NCBI GenBank assembly: GCA_964034945.1
Contig: OZ035961.1
Location: 3,702,001-3,766,000, forward strand
DNA length: 64,000 nucleotides
Source of the DNA: Chrysopilus asiliformis
Lineage: Eukaryota; Arthropoda; Insecta; Diptera; Rhagionidae
Reading direction: 5' to 3'
Translations under genes and position numbers: made by a program
Part shown: positions 1 to 11,170 of the stretch, one piece after another
Position numbering within the stretch: the first letter of the stretch is position 1
Layout of the letters: the number at the start of each line of letters is the position of its first letter
Notes under the pieces: model-generated
The model's database searches: none
Seen by the model: only the letters and a program-made list of their open reading frames with translations
Told to the model about the DNA's origin: nothing

Positions 1-1109
1 TATAAATTGCGTGTATCAGTGAGATGATTTTTACGACGATAATTTTAGTAATGAATTTTGTGTAAGTTTCAAATTTTATTAATTTTTTCATTTATTTAAT
101 TTGGATTTTGTTCAATGGATAAAAAATACATTTTGGAAAGTCCTTAAAATACGTCGGACTGATTTCTGTTTTTTCAAAACCCTTCTCACGGTTTTCGTGG
201 GGTGGGGGGGGGGGGGGGGGGGGTATGTGGTACATAGATTTTATATAGGTCACTTCTTGTTCTGGATTCCATAAATGCCTTTAACTTCACTCACAGAACA
301 TATGGCACGAAGTGAAATTCATTGGTAAAATCAACTACAACCCTTAGTTGATTTTGCTTCAACTTTGTTCGTGTTTAATTCAACCAAGGACGCATCGTGG
401 TTTATCAACACGACACAATTTTCAATGTTTCATTCAACTAAGAGTCCTATAATCGCTTATCCATATTTTATAGGAACGCTTCCTATGCGGATTCTTTTCC
501 GTATATTAAATTGCATATTAGAACGAATTTCCTAGCATCTCACAACAATGAGAAATCGTGAATTGGAATCAGGCAACCTTAAAGCGCTCAATTAAATTTA
601 ATGAAAAAATAGCCCCGAGAAGAATTAAATTTACTACACGGAAAAGTTCTTAAATCTAAATCTGCATAAAACACGATGCTGTAGAATAAAATACTGTCAT
701 AGAGAAAGATGTGACAAAAGCCAGAAAACACATTAAATATGGCAATAATCAAAAGTTGGTATTGTGCACGGCATATCGTTGTCATTTATCGCGAGACAGG
801 TAGACAACGAGTAATAAAGACGAGGCAGGTAGTCGCCAAAGATTTTATTCTTATTATTATTTGTTATTTTGATTTTGACTGGAGTTTTGGTTGTGTTTTA
901 TTATTGTGTTTCCAATTTTATACTACGATTCAGTAGTGACGGGATGAGGTTGTTCTTGTGATTCATAACGGAAATTAACGGACAGAACAAAGATTATGAC
1001 TGGGCCAAAAATACAGTTTGAATGTTTCTTAATTTTCGGATTTATTTCTTTAATCTGAAGTCGTGTAAGACGAAGATTAAGTGATTTCGTCCCTTTTGTT
1101 CTGTTGTAA
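1..1109. other. AT-rich DNA with a poly-G run; no gene seen
   Basis: No supportable coding region. A run of 20 G residues lies at 204-223. The bases before it (about 138-200) resemble one end of the GTCCATAAAATACGTCAC-type repeat found at 18053 and 20802, so this is probably a degraded copy. Short open frames here look like chance ORFs in AT-rich DNA. Confidence 0.6.
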
Positions 1110-1116
1110 GTTAAAT

Positions 1117-1589
1117 CATAGATTAGAGAGTTACTATAGATGAGAAGAAAACGCATTTTCCCATATACTTACGTAGAGTAAATAGCTGCGCTAGTGGAAT
1201 ATTTTCTGATGACAACGGTATTCCTTTTCACTCCTTCACGTTCAATTGGAATGCACAATTGACTGATACGACACAAACACAAACATATCCGGGGCCAGCG
1301 CTTTGTTTACATTCGTCGATGGGAATCATTCGTAGGCGCACAGGTTTTCCATTTTACTATTATTAACGTTTTTATAGCACGCAAAATGTCCGCGAAAAAC
1401 TATGTGCAATGTATTGTTAGGGAATGCTCGGCGGACAGCAAAAAAAATCCCAAAATAAAGTTTTTCACACCATTTCTCACACAAAAGCAATTCATGTCTC
1501 TACGAAGCAAATGAAACAGATGCAAAGTACTCTTCTTCAGGAAAAAATTTCTTCCTCGTTTCTTATCTATAGTAACTCTCTAATCTATG
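1117..1589. mobile_element. P-superfamily-like short transposon with THAP fragment
   Basis: The ends are a 25 bp perfect inverted repeat beginning CATAGATTAGAGAGTTACTA, and weaker similarity continues inward for about 15 bp. The element is flanked by the 7 bp direct repeat GTTAAAT at 1110-1116 and 1590-1596, which abuts the termini exactly. It contains the start of a THAP zinc-finger reading frame (1386-1514). P elements are known to have CA-starting inverted repeats, 7-8 bp target duplications and a THAP domain at the transposase N-terminus. The assignment is inference from that combination. At 473 bp it is a non-autonomous, internally deleted copy. Confidence 0.7.
1386..1514 (+). pseudogene. 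Truncated THAP zinc-finger domain (transposase N-terminus)
   Basis: ATG at 1386 in a good context (caaaATGTC) opens a 42-residue frame ended by TGA. The peptide starts MSAKNYVQCIVRECS and continues KKNPKIKFFTPF. This is the first half of a THAP C2CH finger: a Cys-x4-Cys pair at residues 9 and 14, a basic loop, then an aromatic-Pro segment like the usual F-P motif. The second half (Cys-x2-His and AVPTIF-like end) is missing, so it cannot fold as a complete THAP domain. It lies inside the P-like inverted repeats. It could also be a first exon, but no good donor is visible before the stop. Confidence 0.6.
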
Positions 1590-1596
1590 GTTAAAT

Positions 1597-3958
1597 TTAT
1601 TGCCAAAGCGTCTGACAGACAGTTGAGTTTTGATTTCCCCAAAAGAAAGTTATCACGTGGATGGGAATTTTCCAAATATTACGCAATGTATCGATTTGTA
1701 GTAAACTTTCTTCAATACTTGGTATTTTATTTTATCTTTTGTAAATTTTGTAATAAATAAAAACATCAGGAAACTGAAAATTAAATTTTTTAAACCTTCC
1801 AAAGTAATTCCAATAAATGTCAAGATCTTTGTCAAAAGGTACGAAAATATATTGTACTTTTTACACTTGAAACGAATTACGAGAAAAACGCTTCACATGA
1901 ACTCTTTCAATTATTTTAACTGTCGGTCGAGGTCCGAGGCTAGTTAATGTTTAAAGCGTAAAACATATCAACGCAACTGCATGTTCATGTCGAATTGACA
2001 ACAGACGTGATACGTGAAAAATAAAGAATTAATAAAATAAGCAGTGAAAAAAGACACAAAGATAGAGGGAAATATTTTTGCCACCTACATAAATTTATCG
2101 AACTAACCACCAGCCGGGCATAAATTACTTTTTTTTGTACAAAAAGGTCAGCAGACATGGATGGAAACAACAGACAGACATGGTATTAAACTAAGAGCGC
2201 TACAAAAAGGCGATCTTAATGAGGCTTAAGAGCTTTGTTCATCAAGAAAAGTTGAAAAAAAGATGATGATTAACAGAAGATTATCGTACAACAAGGACTT
2301 CATTAAAGTTTTATTTGAGTATTCAATTATTATGACATATTAAGAATTATTCCGGGAAATTGTACTCAATTTTGCTTTTGTTAAATTGTACTGTTTTGGA
2401 TGAGAACACAAATTAATATGCGAAAAAATTGACGAATTTCATTTTTTGGCTATAGAGAAAGAGCTGATGTGATGTACGAAGAAAGGAGAAGCGGTGGCGG
2501 AGGAGGGGGGGTGTCTGCGTTAGTGTGACGTCGGAAATAAATTCAAAACAAAAATTGCGACAAAAGTATAATGAGAGAGAAAGGGAGAGAAAGGGATGTT
2601 TTAAGGATCTCCACATGAAGATATTATTAAAAAAGATTAATCGTTTGTTTAGATGGCATCGCGGCACGTGAGCGGGTCTATGTTGGTTATTTCAAGAAGC
2701 ACTTTCCAGTTCTGCAATCGTTTTTGTCGACTTCTTTTATTTGCACGATTTTACCGTGACCCGTATGGGAAACAATTCTTGTTTGTTCTATAAAATGTCA
2801 CATCAGTCGATGAGCAGACCAGTTTACTGAAGCTCTTTAAATGATTTAAAGATTATGAACCCTATTTTAGCGACTGCCAGTGGCCGATGACTAGTCACAA
2901 CAATTTATAAAAAAGCCTCCAGCATGATAACTGTTGTGACAATAATTCACCTGCATTTGACGAACGTGTGGAGTCCACATAAAAGCTGTAACTGTAAAAC
3001 CACTCGGACGATTGTGCTGAAATTGTGCCTCAAGTCTTTCGACAAAAAAAAAGATAAACTGTCGAAAATCATGCGTGCGGGACACTTTGCGGGGCGGTTA
3101 CCAATGCGGGACAGACGAATAAAATGCGGAACTATCCCGCATACCGCGGAACGTCTAGACATCGTGTATTTTACCCTTGTTCAACACTGTAAAATTGACA
3201 ATCTTCAATGTCAAAATAATAATCTTCTAGTATTTAAAAAAAAACCTTTGCAATTCCAAGTGGGCTCTAATTGCAGCTAATAAATTGTGAATGATTTGAG
3301 CGGCATTTAAAATAAATTAGATAAATTGGGAATAATATAAATAAAATTCACCCAACATCCATTAAAAAGCATAATTTAATATCATACGCATTAAGCGTGT
3401 ACAAAAACCTTGAGTTTTTGTCACAACAAACGACGTCGAATTTATTAAAAATCAATAAAATTCTAAGTAAATTTAAAATTAATCTGTTTTCATAGCTCTT
3501 TTAGTGCATGTTTGTTTTGTTTTCCATTAACCTACAGTAGCTGCTGGCTTAGGATATTTATTTTCCATTTGAAATATTATGGTAGATCATTTTTTCGCAA
3601 TTTTATTTTTTGTTATTATTACATTTAGCATGTGTCAATTATTTATTCGTTTACTACGGCATGTCTAACAAGTGTTTAAACAATTTAAAGTGGAATACCT
3701 GCTGTGCTGCTGCCTTCATTAGTGTTGCTGTCTGACTAACGCCAGTCTATAGTAAAACAACAAAAAAAAGTGCTCGATTGCAATTTGATTTCATGTCATT
3801 TGAATACTAGTATAGGAGGAAACATAAAAATGATCCTCCTTCGATGTAATATTAAAATAGTAAAATTAAGTCAGTTTGAAATTTGAGTCCCATCAAATCA
3901 GTGACTGGACAAAAAACACTAAAATTTTAACGATGCAATTTAATACGTTCGAAGCTTA
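1597..3958. other. Non-coding AT-rich stretch
   Basis: No frame with convincing coding character. A purine-rich patch at 2560-2600 and a slightly GC-richer patch at 3070-3160 (repeated GCGGGAC-like words) are the only compositional features. Overlapping frames on both strands at 2900-3280 look like chance. Confidence 0.5.
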
Positions 3959-4108
3959 TTACAAGTTCCAATGTATAGAAGATTGGAAAATCAAAGTGGA
4001 GCCTCCAAAGTCTCCACGCACTTCCACCTCGTACTTGCCGTCAATTGTGGCGATATAGGCTCCGATGAATTCAATCGTTTTCAATTCGATCGGATTTTGT
4101 AGGTACAT
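3959..4108 (-). CDS. Short coding-like exon, unknown protein
   Basis: The minus strand reads 49 codons from ATG (4108-4106) to TAA (3961-3959). The middle, GAYIATIDGKYEVEVRGDFG, has an alternating hydrophobic/polar beta-strand pattern and many C- or G-ending codons (GCC, ATC, GGC, AAG, TAC, GAG, GTG). Neighbouring DNA lacks that codon pattern. A T-rich acceptor (ttcaatttccag) lies just upstream on the same strand, at about 4141-4153, so the ATG could follow a spliced 5' UTR. No family was recognised. It may be one exon of a larger gene or a relic. The plus strand is also partly open here, but with poorer codon pattern. Confidence 0.4.
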   Translation of the reverse strand: MYLQNPIELKTIEFIGAYIATIDGKYEVEVRGDFGGSTLIFQSSIHWNL

Positions 4109-6138
4109 TGACGGACCTTATATGGCGGTTGTTGTCTGGAAATTGAAACAAGTTTTCGCCTTTAATCGCAATCATTTCATTGTCTGACTAGTCTCTATAA
4201 GAAGCTTTAATAAAATACATTAAAATCATTTAATTTTCAATTCAGTTGATTTTGATGGTAATATTTTTTGAACAGCTGGCGTAATGCTTCGATTTTATAG
4301 TTGAAATTGTTGGATTTTGGTGGAAGCTTGTCAACAGTTTTCAATATTATGGTTTCCACTTGTTCAATGACGCCATCTCAGATGCAATTACACTGTCTGT
4401 GTGTGTGTGTGGGGACGGACATAAGAAAATCCAATAAAACCAATAGGGAAATTTTGGATAATGCGTTAAGAATTGCATTTTTGTTGGTTGCTCAGTTGGT
4501 TATGAAACTGGTTTTGGCTTTAAGATGTTGCAATATTTTCCTCAGAATATGGCAATCAGAATGACAAGAATTTTAAAATAAGTGCTGGTATTACAATAAA
4601 ACTAATTAGGTGGTATTGTTTGGGAAATTTAAATAAAATTTTAGTAGCAATTTGTTTGTTGACGCAATACCGCAATTTTTAAATTCTTCAGAAGAATTGT
4701 TGAGGATTTTTGTTAATTCAAGAACCTTTCAGAAGAGAAAAAGAAGAAAAAACAGAGCTTTGTTAATTTTAATGAAATTTCTTAAGAGTGTTAGTATTTC
4801 CCAAGAAATTGACTTTAATAATTGAAGACTATATTTTTTTTGTAATTTTTTGTTATACGAAAAACCCATACACAAAATCACAAAAATACTAGGTATTTGA
4901 AGGGAAAGGGGATAGTTGTTTGAGAAATCTAAAACTAACGTAACGGATTCTCTAAACAATTTTTTTTAAAATTCGCGCCATGCATAAATCGATTAGCACT
5001 ACAGGTTTTGGCAGTAAAACGGCTCATGATGCTACAATTGTCGACTTAGATCATATTGGGTAGACCTACCAACTATACTTTATTAGAAAGAATACTCTGG
5101 CTTTTCCGATCCGGATCCATTTTGATTTGGTCCTTTTTTGGTCCATTTTTTGGATCGAAAAAAAATTACAAATCAGCCGGAGCTATGATTTTAAGCAACC
5201 AAATGCCGTGGCAACTTTTTATGATTTTTTTGGAAATATCCTCTTCTTGTTCAAAAATAAGTAGTAGAACTAAATTTTCAACGTTTGTGTTGTAAGAATA
5301 GCTGCGCATGAAAAAAGTGGCTGGAAATAAAACAATCGGTAAAATTGGAAGGAATAATTTGACAGTCGAAAGTGATTTGACATGTTACAAAAAATTCACT
5401 TAAAGTTAGAAAATTCTTTTTGCAAGATTTTTTGTTTTGCAGAAAAACGTTTTCAATTGTGTGCGGTCTTTCGCGCTCAAGTAGAACTTAAATTAGTTGT
5501 CGCTCGTGCCGTTGACGGTTGACACATGCATTAAAATCTTTAACAAACTCAAGTTATTACTACGGAACGAACCAACAATAAGAAAATATATTGAATTACA
5601 CCGGAATGTACATCTATTGTACAATTGCGACCAGTGTGTCGTTTTTATTATTAAAAGATTGTTGTATATTTGCCACTGAAATTAATTTTCCATATTTCAC
5701 TGCAAAAAAAAGGAAGAATTCTTCCACGAAGTCATGATTACCACCAAGTAACTAAAAATGGTTACATACCGGTTACTCGACGTAGGTTGCAAAATATGTG
5801 CCACGAATTGGTCACAGTGACGTTACTGTAACCTTAACCTCACCGTTTTTGCCCAGTTTTTTTTGTGACTATCGTTACGAAGTAAAATTCTTCTGTGACG
5901 CATGTTGTAAAATAACTGCTGTGCAATCGTTTGTCCAGAAACTATTTTGAGACAAAATAAGACTAGGGGGGGGGGGGGGGGCAATGAAGTGTAACGTGAC
6001 GTGTACCACTAGTGCTCATCAAAAAACGCTGTAAGTATGAATTCCTTGGTCCACAGTTAACTATTTAAACCTTCCATAGCACTGTTTATAAGTGAATTAT
6101 AAACAAGCACAATAGAAACAACGAAAGACAACAATAAA
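4109..6138. other. Non-coding stretch; possible zinc-finger relic near 5500-5680
   Basis: Nothing firmly supported. At 5497-5679 the plus strand is open and reads LHRNVH followed by YNCDQC, which recalls a C2H2 finger linker, but no start, second His pair or splice signal supports it. A run of 12 or more G at about 5967-5981 marks another degraded repeat end. Confidence 0.4.
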
Positions 6139-6450
6139 TTTGCGACTGGTCACAAAGTAACCAATTTGCAACGGGTTTTTGAAACCAGTCATAAGATAAC
6201 CGATTTGCAACGTTTATTTTTTGCGACCGATTACAAAGTAACCAATTTGCAACTGTTTTCTTGGGACCGCTCAAAAAGTACCCACTTTACAATTGGTTTT
6301 TTGGGACCAATCATAAAGTAATCGATTTGTATCGGTTTTCTTGGGGACCGATCACAAATTAACCAATTTGCAATCGATTTTACCGTGACCGGTCACAAAG
6401 TAACCGGTTCGTTGCAGTTTTATTGTGAGCGGTCACATTGCAACCTAAGT
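6139..6450. repeat. Diverged minisatellite, about 41 bp unit
   Basis: Seven to eight tandem units each contain variants of GACCGGTCACAAAGTAACC followed by aATTTGCAAC and a T-rich spacer. Unit starts fall near 6141, 6183, 6225, 6265, 6305, 6346 and 6387. Units differ by roughly 15-25%, so the array is old. An open minus-strand frame through it is a by-product of the repeat. Confidence 0.75.
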
Positions 6451-6488
6451 TGCAAATGGTTGCTTGGATATCGTCATATTTAAATAGT

Positions 6489-6687
6489 TTAACACATTGA
6501 CTACCATGGCTATCATTTTTGATAGCCAGTGAAAATTGGCACTATGATTCATGAGCGGCCAAGGCTATCATTTTCGATAGCTGGGTCTACAATCTACATG
6601 CATACAATCGTACATTCTACATACGTCTACATGTATTGGCATCTCCCTTACATTTTTGCAAAATTGGTCTGGCAGTCAACGTGTTAA
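6489..6687. mobile_element. TTAA-flanked MITE (piggyBac-like)
   Basis: The ends read TTAACACATTGACTACCA and, inverted on the right, TTAACACGTTGACTGCCA: 16 of 18 bases match. TTAA at each end is the piggyBac target. The 199 bp interior has two smaller inverted words, GGCTATCA and TGATAGCC. No transposase is present. Confidence 0.65.
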
Positions 6688-7789
6688 TAATTTGCCATTC
6701 CCAATTGTTGACTTTTGTCTTATTTTCTTGTTAAAATAATTGGCGATCTCTTCAGTTGCGTCCAGCTACGATGTTCATATAAAACTACGGAAATCATGGA
6801 TGAATTTTACCTTGTTTCAAAGATTTTGTGTGTTTATTTTTGTATCGGCAGAATTCGCACGAACTTCTCTTCGAAAACTTGAATTTATTAGACACAATTT
6901 CGATCCAAGTATACACCCCGACTAGACCAGATACATTTTCAAGTAAAATTATTATTGTCGTCGACTTAAAACATAAAGAAACAAAGCGTACGCGGGGGAA
7001 GGAGGGAAAAGATCTTTGACCGTGAACACGATGGTTTAGAAACAGCAACAATAACAAAGGAAATATAATGATTTTTAATTTTTTTCTTGTGCTCGAAAGT
7101 TTTTATTCGGCGTGACTAAATTAAATCTAATCTGTTAGTCATGTAAATACATATAGCGAACATAGCAAAAAAACAGTATCTTTGTATCTTTTGTTTTTGC
7201 CATCCAAAAATCGAAATCGATATCGGTTTGACGAGGAGAGGAAAATCACTGAGAAAATATATAAATTGCATATAGGTGTTAGCTTTACTAATGAATTTAC
7301 CTTCCAAATTTGACATGTTACAAAATCATGTTACTGTAACAACGTATCTAAATAGATTTTGAAAGATGGATAACAAGAAAACATAATAATAGTGCAATAA
7401 TATGCGATGTTTGTCAATCTCTCATTGACATTAACTCAGGAATGATTGATTGCATGGAATCGAAAGACATTTCTTTCTGCTGTTTTTTTTTTAATTTTGT
7501 TTTATTATATTTCAGTAATGGAGGCGTTGTTTAGCGATAAAATTAATTTCCGAAGGTAATTCACATCAACCGAAAACATTGCCACAGTGAAATTTTTAAC
7601 GAGCTTTGCATTAATTGCAGCCATTTAAACCCAGGGCGGTGATACTTGATTAGGATATGCGAGTGATGTGTGTGTGTGTGTGTACCTACTTAAAAATTAC
7701 CTTAATCCGTTGAAGTTCTTGAACTTGAATCGAACTATATGTAAGCGGTTTGCTTGCCAAGGACGTCATTAATACAATTTTTGTTTCAG
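6688..7789. other. Non-coding stretch
   Basis: No convincing gene. A (TG)n tract lies near 7668-7682. Short frames around 6740-7057 are open on both strands without splice sites or codon bias. Confidence 0.5.
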
Positions 7790-8104
7790 TGGATTTTGGG
7801 TTTCTATCTTGTTTGTGCAACCATTTTTGTAACTGCCAAAATTTTCAAAAGTGCGCCTCTGCACTTTGAATGCATAACGGCCACAACTGACAAATCGGCC
7901 CCAGACCATGGTCTACTTGTAACTTCCTTGGCAGCTCCAAATTCAAAACATTTGATATTCCATTTTAAAGAAATCTTCAAATATCAAGAAAACACTTTTA
8001 ATGTTTCACGTTTTGAACTTGGAGCGCCGTGTTTTTATTATGACACGAACGGTTGTTTTTTTTCTGGTGAATTTCTAGTTAAATTTGGGTCACTCATTTG
8101 CTGA
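7790..8104 (+). CDS. Possible exon, unknown protein
   Basis: A T-rich acceptor (caatttttgtttcag) ends at 7789 and is followed in phase 0 by 104 open codons to TGA at 8102-8104. The start, WILGFYLVCATIFV, would be a membrane or signal-like helix. The rest is mixed and includes Cys residues (FECITA, GAPCFYYD, GCFF). No upstream exon with a matching phase-0 donor was found. The length is only modestly above chance for DNA of this composition. Confidence 0.25.
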   Translation, partial: WILGFYLVCATIFVTAKIFKSAPLHFECITATTDKSAPDHGLLVTSLAAPNSKHLIFHFKEIFKYQENTFNVSRFELGAPCFYYDTNGCFFSGEFLVKFGSLIC

Positions 8105-8689
8105 GGTAACCCCAAAAACACAAAAATATGGCGTTAAAATATTTTTTATTTACGCAAATGGCGATACGATTCATTAGTACGTAATTTCTAATTAGTCTAT
8201 TTGATAAATTATTGATTTTTAAATGCACAGCAGTCGTTTGTCATATGATCAGTATCTTTTCTCTGCGGGTGGTACAATTCAATGGATTCCATAATAATTT
8301 TTTTTTCAACAAAAATGAGGTGTTCAGATAGAAGTTTTTTCGGGGCTATCAAGAGATTAACCCCCCAAGTTTGATGCGTTCTTTTTGTTTATTTTTGATG
8401 TGCGATAAGAAGCGAGGCCACGAATTTGATTAAAAGTGTATTTTTGGAATTTTTAAAATTCTAACCTCGATATGGGTCAGTTTGATGTCGTCATTTAGGC
8501 TGAATGATTAAATTCCATTTTAAAAAGTTAAAAAGAAATATGTAATTCTAATTTTAGAATTTTCGGCCCCACTATCTTCGTTTTTTTGGTCTCCTAGCAA
8601 TTCGGAGAAACCTTACAAATGTTGCTAAATCGCAATTCTGATAAAACTTTAAGACGTTCGTGACATTTGCTTTTTCAACTTTTTTTTAC
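8105..8689. other. Non-coding stretch
   Basis: No coding or repeat structure that I can support. Confidence 0.4.
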
Positions 8690-8886
8690 ATTTGGACACC
8701 GTGTACCACACTAGCGATTTGTTTTTTGGCGGTTGTGCGCCATCGGTGGTACACGGTGCGTGTTTTTATATTCATAAAATACTGACAATTTATGTTAAAA
8801 CTGTGTTTTTATACTTACGACTGTCAGGAATATTCAAAAATCGATTGCACTATGCATGTACCACCAGTGGTACCCGAACGTGTTAA
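8690..8886. mobile_element. Degenerate TTAA-type MITE (tentative)
   Basis: The right end, read inward, is TTAACACGTTCGGGTACCAC. The left end near 8686-8712 has a weaker counterpart containing CACCGTGTACCACAC. GTACCAC words recur inverted inside (ggtggtacacgg, tgtaccaccagtggtacc). The left TTAA is not intact, so the boundary is uncertain. Confidence 0.35.
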
Positions 8887-8928
8887 GGATTGACCTTAAA
8901 ACATGTCACACTGATTTTCGGTTTACTA

Positions 8929-9200
8929 CACTCAGAAAAATGTTCAGGTCAACTTTTTGTCAGGTTAACTCTGACCTTACAGAGGTGCCTGTAAGCCAGC
9001 TAGCGGTCAGAGTTAACCTATCTAAGGTCAACTCGTGCAGCTCCCAATGCCCTACTTCACCTGCTGGTGGCTTAATTTCAGAATTTCTCCGACCACAGGT
9101 CAACTCAGTTTTACTTGCCCACATACAGGCGAACGCGCGCCTGCCCGAGGCCAATTACGCCGTATGTAGGTCGTCGAGTTAGCCTCCATTTTTCTGAGTG
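8929..9200 (+). mobile_element. CACTCAG MITE, copy 1
   Basis: This 272 bp element has 14 bp inverted ends (CACTCAGAAAAATG / CATTTTTCTGAGTG) and TA on both sides. Inside, a 14 bp inverted repeat (GGTTAACTCTGACC / GGTCAGAGTTAACC) encloses a core with TTACAGAGG and GTAAGCCAGCTAGC. Other copies are at 12507-12788, 26766-27491 (reversed) and 40502-40773. Open frames in all copies are shared because the copies are about 95% alike; they are not genes. Confidence 0.85.
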
Positions 9201-9202
9201 TA

Positions 9203-9551
9203 CCCTCGTTTTTTGTAGAACCGACGAGATACCGCCGAAAATCGATATTTCGTTCTTTTTCCTTGATTTTCATAATTTTCAGATCATTTGATCTTATGTG
9301 GGATAATCCCTTTATAGGCCGCTGTTCACGAATTTGATGTTGGAAATTCGAAATGGGAGTTCTTGTAAGAATAACGCGAATACCCTTCTGTCTCTTAATT
9401 CTCGGAAAATACGCATAATCTTGGATCGAATGTCAAAATTTCGAAATTTTTACTCGTAGGTCCTGTAAGGATAACGCTTTTTTCCTCAAAATTTGCTAAA
9501 AATACAAAATACTTGTGCCCCAACAATGGCCGGGTCCACACTCTTGTAATA
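9203..9551. other. Non-coding stretch
   Basis: Short spacer between two transposons; no feature seen. Confidence 0.4.
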
Positions 9552-10131
9552 AAGGGTCTTTCAATAAGGACATAACAATTTTGTATTTTAATAAAAACGC
9601 ACCCTAAAACTTTTTTTATGATCTGGCAATGCTAAAACGTCAGTCAAGGTTTACATTTTTATCATGGTGAAGTTCACGAACGAGCAACGTTTGGAAATTA
9701 TTAAAACTGACTACCGAAATTCTGACTCCGATGAAATTATAATGAAAATGATGAAATGAAATGATGAATGAAATGATGGTCCGGTCGAATGGCCACCTCG
9801 CTCATGCGATTTACCGCCGTTGGATTTCTTTTTATGGGGTTATGTTAAGTCGTTGGTTTATGCCAACAAGCCAACAACGTTAGAGGAGCTCAGGAACAAT
9901 ATCGAACGCGAAATTGCCAACGTTCCGGCCGATATGTGTGGAAGAGTGGTGGAAAATTGGCTCCAAAGAATCAATCAGCAAACGTGCTCGCGGTGGCCAT
10001 ATGAACGACATCGAATTTCATACTTAAATGTAACATGTCCACTACACCTGGAATAAATTTCAGCCCGATATCTCAATTATTCTGTGTTTTATTTAAATAC
10101 AAAATTGTTATGTCCTTGTTGAAAGACCCGA
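9552..10131 (+). mobile_element. Internally deleted mariner-type transposon
   Basis: Inverted ends of about 40 bp start GGGTCTTTCAATAAGGACAT on the left and GGGTCTTTCAACAAGGACAT, inverted, on the right. TA dinucleotides lie just outside (9550-9551 and 10132-10133), as expected for Tc1/mariner. The interior keeps only the first and last parts of a transposase gene, joined at a low-complexity patch of ATGAAATGATGA words (about 9735-9778). Confidence 0.8.
9664..10041 (+). pseudogene. Mariner-type transposase, deleted and frameshifted
   Basis: The N-terminal piece starts at ATG 9664 (MVKFTNEQRLEIIK), the helix-turn-helix start typical of these transposases. The C-terminal piece begins near 9778 with WPPRSCDLPPLDFFLWG, which contains the third catalytic Asp in PLD, followed by a long helical tail (EELRNNIEREIANVPADM). 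Most of the catalytic core, including the first two Asp, is missing. Close to the end the frame shifts: the ending GGHMNDIEFHT then TAA is read in a different frame from the catalytic segment. It cannot make active transposase. Confidence 0.8.
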
Positions 10132-11170
10132 TACCAATGAATTTCTGCATGTTTTGCAGTTTTTTCCCCTTTCTAGATTTAAATCTCCCATTTTTCAATG
10201 ACTTTGAAGATTTGATCAACAAATTGTTGTTATTTTTCGCAATGAACTCTAATGAGCTTAGGTTGTTACCCTGACTTATATCCACATATACGCAAAAATT
10301 AAAATTCTTGTAGCTAAAATTTCGCATTCTTAGCTTATTACTCAACGACTTTCTTTACCATTGGAATTGCCACCTGTAAAAGTAAAAAAAAAAAAAATGG
10401 GACGCGTAATGAAAGTCTCTTTAAAATTCGTCCAGAGTAGTAGCCTTATTATGATTAATTCCGGAAGTTGGACAATCATTTTCTGTATGATAATTTTTAT
10501 TTACGATATAGAATGTTAATCTTCTGCTAGGCTAATTTTTGTGAAATTCAATTCAAAAATCCGATGAGCAGTAAATGAAATTTAGCTTAGGGGTGTTTGT
10601 TCAATTGGTGGTTCATTGCACTGCGGTGTAGATCTGATTTTTTTTTGTCAAACATGTTTTATGCTGATTGTCATGTTTTTCTGGAATTAATCTTATGTAT
10701 TCTTCGAGCATGACACTTAAAAAGTTTGTTCAACCTGTCAAATGACAAGCAATACAAACACACTCTATCTCTCTTCGTCACTTGTTACACCTTGAGACCT
10801 TGTTCGGAACTCTTTAAAGATACAAGATTTACAGCAGGATTATCTACTGTTACCAGTGTTAATTTGCAAATCATAGAGCGTTTTTTTATCAGTTTTTTCG
10901 CACTCGTATGATACGTAATTATTCGTAATTATTTATTTAAAAAAAAAGATCAATGGCGATCAATTGCGATCGCGGCCGATTATTGAGGTTCAAAACGCTA
11001 ATAATTAAGATGGTCAGTTTTTTTTGTTATATTTCTTTTTCATAATCACCACTGAATACTGTGCAATTTAAGCGTTTTGTCAAATCAAAAAAATCTGCAC
11101 AAAAAAAAACAAAATAAAATTCTTAGATGATTGGTTAGATTTGATGGAATTGTTGCCAAGGTTAAATCTG
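10132..11170. other. Non-coding stretch; 3' flank of the minus-strand gene
   Basis: No gene supported. Minus-strand AATAAA near 10930-10937 could serve as poly(A) signal for the gene at 11171-12105, giving a 3' UTR of about 240 bases; this is inference. Open frames at 10035-10345 on both strands lack splice or codon support. Confidence 0.4.

Noticed and set aside
8960..9182. Frames of 64-108 codons in each CACTCAG MITE copy, on both strands
   Set aside because: The same frames recur in every copy only because the copies are nearly identical. There is no start or splice context and the third positions are unconstrained.
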